Made by a program: the position numbers and the translations under genes. 64,000 bases of DNA, from positions 1,116,001-1,180,000 of the forward strand of contig NZ_JAKRKC020000002.1 in NCBI RefSeq assembly GCF_022664455.2, read 5' to 3'. The notes below the pieces were generated by a model. The model was not told the DNA's origin. It saw only the letters and a program-made list of their open reading frames with translations, and ran no database searches. The DNA comes from Actinomadura luzonensis (GTDB taxonomy: Bacteria; Actinomycetota; Actinomycetes; Streptosporangiales; Streptosporangiaceae). This document shows, in pieces, positions 49,726 to 58,157 of this stretch (position 1 is the first letter of the stretch; each line of letters opens with the position of its first letter).

Positions 49726-51079
49726 GGGCGGCCACCAGCAGCCAGGCCGTGGTCAGCGCGATCAGCCACGGCCAGCCGGCCCGGCCGTACACCACGCTGC
49801 CCGCCGTGCCGCCCGCCCCGCTGCCCAGGTAGTAGCAGAGCGTGTAGAGGCCCGCCGCCCGGCCACGGGAGCGGGGGGACGCCTGCGCGGTCACCCAGGC
49901 GTTGGCGACGGCGTGCGCCGCGAAGAACCCGGCCGTCAGCACGGCGAACCCCGCCGCGATCACCGGCAGCGCGTGATGCAGGGTCAGCGCGGACCCGGCC
50001 ACGGTGACGAGCAGCGCGCCCACCACGGTCGCCGTCCGCCCGAACCGGCCCGCGAGCCGCCCGGCCGCCGCCGAGGAGGCCGTGCCCATGGCGTAGGACA
50101 GGAACACGAGGGACGCGGCGGCCGGCGCCAGGGACAGCGGCGGGGCCGCCAGCCGGAACCCGGCCGCGTTGTAGAGCGCCACGAACGCCCCCATGGCCAG
50201 CGCCCCCACCGCACACGGCACCCACACCCCCGCCCCGAACCACCCCGTCCCGCCCCCGCCCCTTTCCGGCCGTCTCCCGGACGCCCCGCCTCTCTCCGCC
50301 CGCCTCCCGGCCGCCGGGCCTCCCTCCGGCCCCCGCTCGGACGCCGCGTGCTCCTGCGGCTGCTTGCCGGACGCCGGGCCCGCTTCGGGCTTCGCGGTGG
50401 CGCGGCCGGCCGCGACCGTACCGGCCCCGCCCCTGGGCAGGGTCAGGGCCGCGAACAGGCCGCACGCCAGCGAGACGGCCGCCACCACGGCCAGGGCCCC
50501 GTGCCAGCCGAGCGGCCCGGCGGCGAATCCGGTGCCGAGCCGGCCGAGCATGCCGCCCACCGAGTTCCCGGCGATCATCGCGCCCACCGCCGCCGCGAGC
50601 CGCCTCGTCCCCAACTCGTCGGCCAGGTACGCCGCCGCCACCCCCGCGAACCCGGCGATCGCCACCCCCTGCGCCCCCCGCATCACGAGCAGCGCCGGGA
50701 AGCTCGGCGCGAGCGGCAGCAGCAGCCCCAGCACCGCCGACACGAGCACCGACCACACGATCACCCGCCGCCGCCCGACCCGCTCGGCCAGCGCCGCCAC
50801 CGGCAGCACCGCCACGGCCAGCGCCCCGGTGGCGACGCCGATGGCGAGCGACGCGCTGCCCGGGTCCAGCCGGAAGGCGTCGGCGAGCTGCGGCAGCACG
50901 GGCTGGGGCGCGTACAGCAGCGCGAACGACGACAGCCCGCCCGCCGCGACGGCCACGCTCACCCGCCCCGTGCCACCGCCGCCCGCCGTGCCCGCCGTGC
51001 CTGTCGTGCCTGTCGTGCCGGACTCGACCCTGCCAGGAGCCTGCTGACCTTGAAAGACCACCCCATCAACGCTAAGCAA
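49679..51079 (-). CDS. MFS transporter (YnfM/AraJ-like)
   Basis: Up to 466 residues with twelve hydrophobic segments and motif A after the second (ALAERVGRRRVI) and eighth (RLAGRFGRTATV). The central loop between helices 6 and 7 is a long, charged, repeat-like stretch (GRRAERGG, GRRPERGG). The N-terminus before helix 1 contains a Gly/Thr run (GTTGTTGTAGTAG). The start is uncertain: TTG 51079 is the longest choice and none has a good ribosome-binding site. The gene is divergent from a LysR regulator that probably controls it. The substrate is unknown. Confidence 0.85.
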   Translation of the reverse strand: MLSVDGVVFQGQQAPGRVESGTTGTTGTAGTAGGGGTGRVSVAVAAGGLSSFALLYAPQPVLPQLADAFRLDPGSASLAIGVATGALAVAVLPVAALAERVGRRRVIVWSVLVSAVLGLLLPLAPSFPALLVMRGAQGVAIAGFAGVAAAYLADELGTRRLAAAVGAMIAGNSVGGMLGRLGTGFAAGPLGWHGALAVVAAVSLACGLFAALTLPRGGAGTVAAGRATAKPEAGPASGKQPQEHAASERGPEGGPAAGRRAERGGASGRRPERGGGGTGWFGAGVWVPCAVGALAMGAFVALYNAAGFRLAAPPLSLAPAAASLVFLSYAMGTASSAAAGRLAGRFGRTATVVGALLVTVAGSALTLHHALPVIAAGFAVLTAGFFAAHAVANAWVTAQASPRSRGRAAGLYTLCYYLGSGAGGTAGSVVYGRAGWPWLIALTTAWLLVAALTVLVLAARSSGPRR

Positions 51080-51098
51080 AGCTAATAAATGCGTCCAA

Positions 51099-51115
51099 TA
51101 CCGCTATCAGCGATA
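51099..51115. promoter_or_regulatory. LysR-type dyad between the MFS and LysR genes
   Basis: TACCGCT and AGCGATA flank ATC (6 of 7 positions pair), with ATA on both sides giving T-N11-A spacing. It lies 9 bp before the LysR GTG start. A GCTAA direct repeat precedes it (51071-51084). Confidence 0.55.
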
Positions 51116-51124
51116 ATTCATACC

Positions 51125-52111
51125 GTGACGCATGAATCCCCGGAAGCGGCCGACGACCGGCTGGCCGCCCGCCTCGCGCCCGCCCTCGCCCTGCTGGCCG
51201 CCGTCGGCGAGACCGGCCACGTGACCCGCGCCGCCGAGCTGCTCGGCATCCCGCAGCCCACGGCCAGCCGCCGCCTCGCCGCCCTGTCCGAGCTGGTCGG
51301 CACGCCGCTGGCGCTGCCGTCCGGGCGCGGCATCCGGCTCACCCGGGCGGGCCGCACGCTGGCCGCCGCCTCCGGGCGCGCGCTCGGGGCCGTCGCCGTG
51401 GCCGCCCGCGAGGTGCGCGAGGAGATCGACCCGGCCAGCGGCCGCGTCGTGCTGGGCTTCCTGCACCTGCTCGGCCGTACGCTCGTGCCGTCGCTCATCC
51501 GCCTGTTCCGCGAGCGCAACCCCGGCGTGCGCTTCAGCCTGGCGCAGGGCTCGCGCCAGGACATGCTGCGCGCCCTGCGGGAGGGCGACATCGACCTGGT
51601 GTTCGTCGCCCCCATGCCGCTCGGCGACCCCGACCTCGACAGCCGGCCCATCGCCGAGCAGGAGCTGGTGCTGTCCGTGCCGCCCGGGCACCGCCTCGCC
51701 GGACGCGCCCGGGTGCGGGCGGCGGAGCTGGAGGGGGAGGAGCTGGTGACCCTGGAGCACGGGTACGGGCTGCGGCAGATCACCGACGACCTGTGTGCGG
51801 CGGCGGGGTTCGAGCCGCGGATCGCCTTCGAGGGGCAGGAGTCGGAGACCGTGCGGGGCCTGGTCGCGGCGGGCCTCGGCGTGGCCGTCCTGCCCCGCAC
51901 CGACCCGGGCCCGGCCGCGCCCGGCTCCGCCGTCGTGGACATCCCGCTGTCGCCGCCCCTGCGCCGGACGATCGGGGTGAGCTGGGTGGCCGGTGAACGG
52001 CTGACCCCGGCCGCGCGCGCCTTCCGCGACCACGCGTGCGCGGCCGGGGCCGACTTCGGCCCTGGTTTCCGCCCGCCCGCCCCCGCCCGCACGCCAGACT
52101 TGCTCCCATGA
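51125..52111 (+). CDS. LysR-family regulator of the divergent MFS gene
   Basis: A 328-residue regulator with winged helix (LAAVGETGHVTRAAELLGIPQP, then SRRLAALSELVG) and effector domain (GRVVLGFLHLLGRTLVPSL, GDIDLVFVAPMPLGDPD). The pattern resembles CynR/YofA-type regulators beside MFS exporters. GTG 51125 is preferred to ATG 51089 because the latter lies upstream of the dyad operator. The stop overlaps the start of the next gene (ATGA). Confidence 0.87.
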   Translation: MTHESPEAADDRLAARLAPALALLAAVGETGHVTRAAELLGIPQPTASRRLAALSELVGTPLALPSGRGIRLTRAGRTLAAASGRALGAVAVAAREVREEIDPASGRVVLGFLHLLGRTLVPSLIRLFRERNPGVRFSLAQGSRQDMLRALREGDIDLVFVAPMPLGDPDLDSRPIAEQELVLSVPPGHRLAGRARVRAAELEGEELVTLEHGYGLRQITDDLCAAAGFEPRIAFEGQESETVRGLVAAGLGVAVLPRTDPGPAAPGSAVVDIPLSPPLRRTIGVSWVAGERLTPAARAFRDHACAAGADFGPGFRPPAPARTPDLLP

Positions 52112-52443
52112 CGCATGACGGGGACGCCGGGGTGCCGGGCTCGATGGCGGTGGTGCTCGCCGACGTGGCGGCCGAGCGGGCCGCGCAGGACGCGCGGTTC
52201 GGCATGCAGGAGCTGCCCGACGGCACGGGCGGCGACGGCGTGGCGGTCCGCCGCGACTCGGCGCGCGACGAGACCGACGCGGCGGCCCGCGAGGGCGGCC
52301 TGACCTGGCGGCACATCCTGGCCGAAGAGGTGCTGGAGGCGTTCGCCGAGACTGATCCCGCGCGGCTGCGGGCCGAGCTGGTGCAGGTCGCCGCGGTCGC
52401 CGTCAAATGGGCCCAGGCCCTCGACCGCCGCCCCGCGCCCTGA
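52108..52443 (+). CDS. MazG-like all-alpha NTP pyrophosphatase-like protein
   Basis: A 111-residue helical protein. AEEVLEAF in the first helix and RAELVQVAAVAVKW in the second resemble the metal-binding EExxE ... ExxD pattern of all-alpha NTP pyrophosphohydrolases, though the last acidic position is changed (QVAAV). Such enzymes hydrolyse nucleotide triphosphates to monophosphates. The N-terminal ERAAQDARFG motif is shared by actinobacterial relatives. Its ATG overlaps the LysR stop. The C-terminal codons (DRRPAP) form the first unit of a 20-bp tandem array that continues past the stop. Confidence 0.65.
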   Translation: MTHDGDAGVPGSMAVVLADVAAERAAQDARFGMQELPDGTGGDGVAVRRDSARDETDAAAREGGLTWRHILAEEVLEAFAETDPARLRAELVQVAAVAVKWAQALDRRPAP

Positions 52444-52573
52444 CCCGCCGTCCCGCGCCCTCGACCGCCGTCCCGCGCCCTGACCCGCCGTCCCGCGCCC
52501 TGACCCGCCGTCCCGCGCCCTGACCCGCCGTCCCGCGCCCTGACCCGCCGTCCCGCGCCCTGACCCGCCGTCC
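52421..52573. repeat. 20-bp tandem array (over seven units) growing from a gene's 3' end
   Basis: Unit TGACCCGCCGTCCCGCGCCC. Seven full copies run from 52421 to 52560 and a partial one to 52573. Unit 0 (52421-52440) is coding and unit 2 (52461-52480) begins TCGACCGCCG like unit 0; the others begin with TGA, so a stop codon recurs in every copy. There are no spacers, so this is not a CRISPR array. Confidence 0.95.
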
Positions 52574-52627
52574 GCCTTCGTGCTCCAGGCGGTTGACGGG
52601 GCTCGGCGCCTGTGCGGAGGATGCGCC

Positions 52628-54187
52628 ATGGCGTCCGAGTCGTTCAATGCCGCCGCGCATCTCGTGGACCGTCAGGTGGAGGCCGGGCTCGGCGACCGCG
52701 TCGCGCTGACGGGCCCGGCGGGCACGCTCACCTACGCCCGGCTCGCCGCCGAGGTCGCCGCCCTGGCCGGCGGGCTGCGCGAGCTCGGCGTCCGGCCGGA
52801 GGAGCGGGTGCTGATCGTGATGTCCGACCGTCCCGAGACGGTGGTCACGATCCTCGCGGTCATGCGCGCGGGCGCGGTCGCCGTGCCGGTCAGCACCATG
52901 TACCACGCCGCCGAGCTGGCCGCGTTGTTCCGCGACTCGCGGGGCCGGGTCGTGGCCGCCACGCCCGAGTTCGCGCCCGCCGTCCGCGCGGCCGTGGCCG
53001 GCGCCCCCGAGGTCACCACGCTCGTGCTCACCGGCCCGCCCGCCGACGGGGCCGTGGCCTGGGACGACCTGCTCGCGGCCACGCCCGCGCCGCCGTACGA
53101 CAGCTGGCGCGACTCGCCCGCGCTGTGGCTCTACACCTCCGGCACCACCGGCGCGCCCAAGGCCGCGATGCACCGCCACGGCGCGATCCAGGACGTCCAC
53201 GAGACCTACGGCCGCCAGGTGCTCGGCGTCCGGCCCGGCGACCGCTGCCTGTCCGTCGCCCGGCTGTTCTTCGCCTACGGCCTCGGCAACTCGATGATCT
53301 TCCCGCTGGCCGCCGGCGCGACCGCCGTCCTCGACCCGGCCCCGCCCACCCCCGCCGGGGTGCTCGCCCGGGTGGCCGAGCACCGGCCGACGCTGTTCTT
53401 CGCCGGTCCCGCCTTCTACGCGGCGCTGCTGGCCGCCGGCGCCCCGTCCGATGCCCCGTCCGATGCCTTCGCCTCGGTACGCCTCGGCGTCTCGGCCGGG
53501 GAGGCGCTGCCCGCCGGCATCCACCGCCGCTTCACCGCCCGCTTCGGCGTGGACGTCCTCGACGGCCTCGGCTCCACCGAGGCCCTGCACATCTTCATCA
53601 GCAACCGCCCCGGCCAGGCCCGCCCCGGCACCTCCGGCACGGTCGTCCCCGGGTACGAGGCCCGCCTCCTCGACGAGCAGGGCGCGCCCGCCGCCGACGG
53701 CGAGCCCGGCCACCTGTACGTGCGCGGCGAGTCCATCGCCACCGGCTACTGGTGCCGCGCCGCCGCCACCCGCCAGGTCTTCCAGGGCGAGTGGCTGCGC
53801 ACCGGCGACACCTACGTCCGCGAGCCCGACGGCTTCTACCGCTGCCTCGGCCGCTCCAACGACCTGATCAAGGCGGGCGGCATCTGGGTCTCGCCGATGG
53901 AGGTCGAGGCGCGGCTCCTGGAGCATCCGTCGGTCGGCGAGTGCGCGGTCGTCGCCAACCTCGACGCCGACGGCCTCGAACGTCCCGTCGCCTGCGTCGT
54001 GCCCGCGCCCGGCCGCGTCGTGGACGCCGCCGAGCTGGTCGCCTTCTGCCGCGACGGCCTGGCCGCCTTCAAGCGCCCCCGCGAGGTGCTGGTCGTGGCG
54101 GAGCTGCCGAAGACCGCCACCGGCAAGATCCGGCGCGGGGTGGTCCGCGGGCTCGCCGCCGACCTGCTGGGCAAGCCGGCGCCGTAG
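52628..54187 (+). CDS. Benzoate-CoA-ligase-family AMP-dependent ligase
   Basis: A 519-residue adenylate-forming enzyme. Core motifs are present: P-loop YTSGTTGAPKAAMH near residue 170, GSTEALHIF near 318, the hinge RTGDTY near 395 and the catalytic Lys in PKTATGKIRR near 500. The GGIWVSPMEVEARL stretch is typical of benzoate-CoA ligases and related aryl acid ligases, suggesting activation of an aromatic acid to its CoA thioester. ATG 52628 has GGAGG upstream. A 12-base duplication (APSDAPSDA near residue 275) lies in a loop. A neighbouring methyltransferase and a second CoA ligase may belong to one pathway. Confidence 0.85.
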   Translation: MASESFNAAAHLVDRQVEAGLGDRVALTGPAGTLTYARLAAEVAALAGGLRELGVRPEERVLIVMSDRPETVVTILAVMRAGAVAVPVSTMYHAAELAALFRDSRGRVVAATPEFAPAVRAAVAGAPEVTTLVLTGPPADGAVAWDDLLAATPAPPYDSWRDSPALWLYTSGTTGAPKAAMHRHGAIQDVHETYGRQVLGVRPGDRCLSVARLFFAYGLGNSMIFPLAAGATAVLDPAPPTPAGVLARVAEHRPTLFFAGPAFYAALLAAGAPSDAPSDAFASVRLGVSAGEALPAGIHRRFTARFGVDVLDGLGSTEALHIFISNRPGQARPGTSGTVVPGYEARLLDEQGAPAADGEPGHLYVRGESIATGYWCRAAATRQVFQGEWLRTGDTYVREPDGFYRCLGRSNDLIKAGGIWVSPMEVEARLLEHPSVGECAVVANLDADGLERPVACVVPAPGRVVDAAELVAFCRDGLAAFKRPREVLVVAELPKTATGKIRRGVVRGLAADLLGKPAP

Positions 54188-54197
54188 ACCGCGGCGC

Positions 54198-54257
54198 CGG
54201 GCATGGGGCCGTCAGGCCGGGCCGGCAACGGGCATGGGGCCGTCAGGCCGGGCCGGC
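54198..54257. repeat. Two 29-bp direct repeats between ligase and methyltransferase
   Basis: A unit beginning CGGGCATGGGGCCGTCAGG occurs at 54198-54226 and 54229-54257 (period 31). It is flanked by two copies of GCCGGCGCCGTAGAC, one at the ligase stop codon (about 54175) and one in the 3' end of the methyltransferase gene (about 54253). It looks like a local duplication between convergent genes. Confidence 0.85.
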
Positions 54258-54887
54258 GCCGTAGACGGCGACCGCGAACGGCCGCCACGTCGCCGTGTAC
54301 ACCTCCTGGCCGAGCCGCGGCAGCGACGTGTCGAGGTGCCGGTGCAGCCGGGCCGCCTCCGGCCACGGGTGCACCGCCACCAGCACGCCGCCGGGTTCGA
54401 GCAGCTCCCGCAGCCGCGCCGAGGCGGCCCGCAGCCGGTCGCCGCGCCCCAGGTAGTACAACGTCTCGGAGCAGAACACCAGGTCGAAGCGCTGCGCGGG
54501 GCGGTGCGTGAGCAGGTCGGCCTGGACGAAGCGCACCCGGCCGGCGTCCGGCACCCGCTCGCGCGCCCGCTCCAGCGCCCGCCCGGACACGTCCACCCCG
54601 ACGATCTCCGCCTCCGGGTAGGCCGCCGCCAGCGTGCTGGTGAACACGCCCTCCGCGCACCCCACCTCGATGATCCGCCGGTACGGCCGCGGCGGCAGGT
54701 GCCGCAGCGTGGACAGGTACTTGTGCTGCTCGTAGCCGTCGGTGGCGAGCCGCCAGGGGTCGGGCACCCGGTGCCGCCAGTCGAAGTAGCGGCGCAGGAG
54801 CCTGCCCTGCCCTCCCGGCGACAGCAGGGACACCGTACGAAAGAACGCGCGATGCATCATCTCGGGCAGATCCGGCTTCACGGTCAT
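54243..54887 (-). CDS. SAM-dependent methyltransferase (NodS-like)
   Basis: A 214-residue methyltransferase. Motif I is IEVGCAEGVFTSTLA near residue 72, followed by IVGVDVSGRALE (acidic end of strand 2) and FVQADLL; FDLVFCSETLYYL corresponds to motif post-II. The pattern resembles NodS/SAM-dependent N-methyltransferases. ATG 54887 follows AGAGAGG; the longer frame to 54956 is unsupported. The acceptor substrate is unknown. The 3' end contains part of the repeat that lies between it and the ligase gene. Confidence 0.82.
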   Translation of the reverse strand: MTVKPDLPEMMHRAFFRTVSLLSPGGQGRLLRRYFDWRHRVPDPWRLATDGYEQHKYLSTLRHLPPRPYRRIIEVGCAEGVFTSTLAAAYPEAEIVGVDVSGRALERARERVPDAGRVRFVQADLLTHRPAQRFDLVFCSETLYYLGRGDRLRAASARLRELLEPGGVLVAVHPWPEAARLHRHLDTSLPRLGQEVYTATWRPFAVAVYGAGPA

Positions 54888-55010
54888 CGGCCTCTCTGGG
54901 GGCGGGACGTGAGGGGGGTCCCGTGGCTGGAGGTGCGTCCGTCTGCCGGAGTGCATGCCCGCCCGCGGCCACTGATCAACCAGGGCCGGGCGCCCCGAGG
55001 GGCCGGGCGC

Positions 55011-56528
55011 TCAGAAGGAGTCGCGCAGCTCCCGCTTCAGCACCTTGCCCGAGGCGTTCTTGGGCAGCGCGCTCACGAACGCCACCCGCTTCGGCGTCTT
55101 GAACGGCGCCAGCCGCTCCCGCAGGAACGCGATGAGCTGGTCCTCGGTCATCACGGCCCCCTCCCGCAGCACCACGGCGGCCGTCACCGCCTCGATCCAC
55201 CGCTCGTCCGGCACCCCGAACACGGCCGCCTCCGCCACCGCCGGATGCTGGTAGACGGCCTCCTCCACCTCGCGGCTGGCCACGTTCTCGCCGCCGGTCT
55301 TGATCATGTCCTTCTTGCGGTCCACCACCGACAGGTAGCCGTCCTCGTCCATGACGCCGAGGTCGCCGCTGTGGAACCAGCCGCCGCGGAACGCCTCGGC
55401 GGTCCGGTCCGGGTCGTTCCAGTAGCCGAGCATGGCGTGCGGGCTGCGGTGCACGATCTCGCCCACCACGCCGGGCGGCACCGGCCGGTCCTCCTCGTCC
55501 ACGATCCTGGTCTCGACGTTGAGCGCGGGCCGGCCCGCCGAGCCGAGCCGGGTGAGCTGCTCCTCCGGGCCGAGGATCGTGGCGACCGGCGCCATCTCGG
55601 TCTGGCCGTAGAAGTTGAACAGCCGCACGCCGGGCAGCCGCGCCGCGATCTCCTTCAGCACCTCCACCGGCATGATCGAGGCGCCGTAGTAGCCCTTGCG
55701 CAGCGACGACAGGTCGCGCTGGTCGAAGTCGGGGTGGCGCAGCAGGCCGATCCAGACGGTCGGCGGGCAGAACAGCTTGGTGGCCCGCTCGGCCTCGACG
55801 GCGGCCAGGATCGCGCCCGGGTCGGCGCCGGGCAGCACGACGTTCGTCGCGCCCAGGTAGATCCCCGGCGTCAGGAAGCAGTGGAGCTGGGCGCAGTGGT
55901 AGAGCGGCAGCGCGTGCACCTCGACGTCGTCGTGCGTCATCTGCCCGTCGATCACGCACGTCACGTACTGGGCGATGAGGCTGCGGCTGGACAACGTGGC
56001 GCCCTTGGGCCGCGACTCGGTGCCGCTGGTGTACATGAGCTGGATCGGGTCGTCGTCGGCGATCTCGGCCCGCGGCTCGGCGTCGTCGCCGTGCGTGGCC
56101 CACTCCGCGAACGGCTCCCACCCCTCGTACGCGCCGATCACCCCGCGCACCCTGACCCGCTCGCTCGCCGCCGCCGCGGCCACCGGGGCGAGCGCCTCCT
56201 CCACGAGCATGCCCGTCGCGCCGGAGTGCTCCAGGATGAAGCCGACCTCGTCGGAGCGCAGCATGAAGTTGATCGGCACCGAGACGGCCCCCAGCCGGGC
56301 CAGCGCGAAGAACGCCACCACGAACGCGTCGTTGTTGTGGCTGAGCACGGCGAACCGGTCGCTCTTGCCGACGCCCCGCGCGGCCAGCGCGTTGGCGACC
56401 CGGTTCACCGTGCGGTCGAGCTCGGCGTAGCTCTGCCGCACCTCGCCGTGGACGAGGGCGGTCTTGCCGGGGTAGCGGGCGGCCGAGCGCCGCAGCAGGT
56501 CACCGATGGCGTGCTGACGAGTGGTCAA
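55011..56528 (-). CDS. Fatty-acyl/acyl-CoA ligase (FadD type)
   Basis: A 505-residue adenylate-forming ligase with P-loop MYTSGTESRPKGA near residue 165, the YGQTE motif near 312, the hinge FHSGDLGVMDEDGY near 395 and catalytic Lys PKNASGKVLK near 490, all intact. It resembles the FadD3/FadD13 group that activates fatty or steroid-derived acids with CoA. I chose TTG 56528 because GAGGGG lies 7 bases upstream and relatives begin TTRQHAIGDLLRR there; GTG 56543 is the alternative. It is monocistronic. Confidence 0.87.
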   Translation of the reverse strand: MTTRQHAIGDLLRRSAARYPGKTALVHGEVRQSYAELDRTVNRVANALAARGVGKSDRFAVLSHNNDAFVVAFFALARLGAVSVPINFMLRSDEVGFILEHSGATGMLVEEALAPVAAAAASERVRVRGVIGAYEGWEPFAEWATHGDDAEPRAEIADDDPIQLMYTSGTESRPKGATLSSRSLIAQYVTCVIDGQMTHDDVEVHALPLYHCAQLHCFLTPGIYLGATNVVLPGADPGAILAAVEAERATKLFCPPTVWIGLLRHPDFDQRDLSSLRKGYYGASIMPVEVLKEIAARLPGVRLFNFYGQTEMAPVATILGPEEQLTRLGSAGRPALNVETRIVDEEDRPVPPGVVGEIVHRSPHAMLGYWNDPDRTAEAFRGGWFHSGDLGVMDEDGYLSVVDRKKDMIKTGGENVASREVEEAVYQHPAVAEAAVFGVPDERWIEAVTAAVVLREGAVMTEDQLIAFLRERLAPFKTPKRVAFVSALPKNASGKVLKRELRDSF

Positions 56529-56591
56529 GGGGGCACCCCTCACTGCGCAGAATGATGTTCGGTGATCCTAGCCCGAAAGGCCGGCCCCCGG

Positions 56592-57608
56592 TCAGTCCTC
56601 CGCGTAGACGCCGGCGCTCCAGCGGACCGGGCGGTTGGTGAGCGGCCCCCACGCGCCCACCCGGCCGGTGATCGTCACCTGCCGGCCCGCCGGCACCGGC
56701 ACCTCCATCAGGTCGTTCACGGCCGGCTCGCCGCCGCCGGCCAGGACGGGGCAGCTCGTGGTGACGGAGCTCGCGCCGTCGACCAGGTAGCTGAACCACA
56801 GCCGCCCGCTCAGCTCGCCCGCGCAGAGCTGCTGGAGCCGGACGTGCCCGTCGCGGCTGCGCACCCGGACGGTGAAGGCGCCGGCGGCCGCCGGGCCGGC
56901 GAGGGTCCCGGTGGCGGAGCCGGCCAGCCGCAGGCCGCCGACCCGGCGCGGGAGGTGCCCCACCGGGCCGGGATCGACCGGCCGGGCGGGCGGCGTCCAG
57001 GTGTAGACGGCCAGGTCCCAGGCGCCGGCCGGGCCGCGGCCGGGCGCGCAGCCGCCGCCGGCGGACCGGCAGTCCAGCGGCCGCGCGCTCTGGTCGAAGG
57101 TGACGGTGACCTCGGTGACGCCGGCCGGCACGGTCAGGGGGACGGTCCTGACGCCGGTGCCGCACAGCAGCGGCGCTGCCTGGGTCACCGGCCTGCCGTT
57201 CATCAGGACGCGCGGCGGGGCGGTCGTGAGAGACCCCTCGCACACCCCGGCCACGTCCAGCGGCCCGCCGGTGGCCGGCACCGTGACCGACGCCGTCGCC
57301 GGGCCTCCCGGCCGCAGCGCCGCCGCGGCCAGCCGGCGGTAGACGGCGCCGTCCCCCGACGTGTACGACCCCGGCAGCCGCTCCCCGGCCGTCGCGGTCG
57401 TCGTCTCCTCCGGCCCCCGCTCGGCACCGGGCAGCAGCGCCATGGCCAGCACGGCCGCCGCCGCGCCCGCGGTCACCGTCGCCGCCGCCCTCCTGCGTCG
57501 CCTGGCGCGGCTGATGCGGGCGCGGACCTGGTCGTGGCGCAGCGGGTTGCCCGGCGAGGGCGCCCCGGCCCGCTCCCGCAGGACCTCGCGCAGGTCGTGC
57601 ACGGTCAT
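56592..57608 (-). CDS. Membrane-anchored partner of the SigE-type sigma factor
   Basis: A 338-residue protein with a short basic cytoplasmic N-terminus (HDLREVLRERAG ... RARRRRR), one membrane helix (about residues 42-62) and a large extracellular beta-rich region with paired cysteines (VCEGSL, LLCGTG, DCRS, GGCAP, LCAGEL). Its ATG overlaps the stop of the sigma factor gene, the usual position of an anti-sigma factor in SigE-subfamily operons. It lacks a zinc-finger ZAS motif, so the anti-sigma role is inferred from position and topology. Confidence 0.65.
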   Translation of the reverse strand: MTVHDLREVLRERAGAPSPGNPLRHDQVRARISRARRRRRAAATVTAGAAAAVLAMALLPGAERGPEETTTATAGERLPGSYTSGDGAVYRRLAAAALRPGGPATASVTVPATGGPLDVAGVCEGSLTTAPPRVLMNGRPVTQAAPLLCGTGVRTVPLTVPAGVTEVTVTFDQSARPLDCRSAGGGCAPGRGPAGAWDLAVYTWTPPARPVDPGPVGHLPRRVGGLRLAGSATGTLAGPAAAGAFTVRVRSRDGHVRLQQLCAGELSGRLWFSYLVDGASSVTTSCPVLAGGGEPAVNDLMEVPVPAGRQVTITGRVGAWGPLTNRPVRWSAGVYAED

Positions 57609-58084
57609 GGGTGCAGCTCCTTCGTGATCGTCTCGTCCGTCCGCAGCCTGGCGAGGGCCTTGGCGGTCTGGCTCTTGACCGTCCCCTCGTGGCAGCCGAG
57701 CACCTCGGCGACCTCGGCCACCGGCAGGTCCTCGTAGAAGCGCAGCACGATGACCGCGCGCTGCCGGGCGGGCAGCCGGCCCACCGCCCGCCACAGCTCG
57801 TCGCCGGCGCCCGGCGGGTCGTGCGCGCCCCGGTCCGGCAGGTCGTCGCTCGGCAGCTCCCGGCGCCACCTGCGCCGCCACCAGGACGTGTACGTCGTCA
57901 CGAGCACCTTGCGCACGTACGCCTCGGGCTCGTCGATGCCCGGCCAGGCGAACCACGCCTTGGCCAGGGCCTCCTGCAGCAGGTCCTCGGCCACGCCCCA
58001 GTCGCGCGCCAGCAGGTACGCGGTGCGCAGCAGCCGGTCGGACCGCGACACCACGAAGTCCTGGAAGATCGCCCTGTCCGCCAC
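57605..58084 (-). CDS. ECF sigma factor, SigE subfamily
   Basis: A 159-residue extracytoplasmic-function sigma factor. Region 2 spans LLRTAYLLARDWGVAEDLLQEAL and region 4 runs from RLPARQRAVIVLRFYEDLPVAEVAEVLGC to GTVKSQTAKAL, the pattern of the actinomycete SigE (TIGR02983-type) group. It is translated as the first gene of a two-gene unit with a membrane-bound partner. GTG 58084 gives the expected length. The regulon is unknown. Confidence 0.88.
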   Translation of the reverse strand: MADRAIFQDFVVSRSDRLLRTAYLLARDWGVAEDLLQEALAKAWFAWPGIDEPEAYVRKVLVTTYTSWWRRRWRRELPSDDLPDRGAHDPPGAGDELWRAVGRLPARQRAVIVLRFYEDLPVAEVAEVLGCHEGTVKSQTAKALARLRTDETITKELHP

Positions 58085-58157
58085 GTCCGAAGCTTCCCGT
58101 CCACGCGCTGCCGACGGAAGTGACGCATCGGACCGGGCGGCGGGTTGCCCGCCGCGG

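Noticed and set aside
52421..52573. CRISPR-like array
   Set aside because: The 20-bp units are directly adjacent, with no spacers and no cas genes nearby.
52628..56528. Biosynthetic gene cluster
   Set aside because: Two CoA ligases and one methyltransferase, with no polyketide, peptide-synthetase or terpene genes, are not enough.
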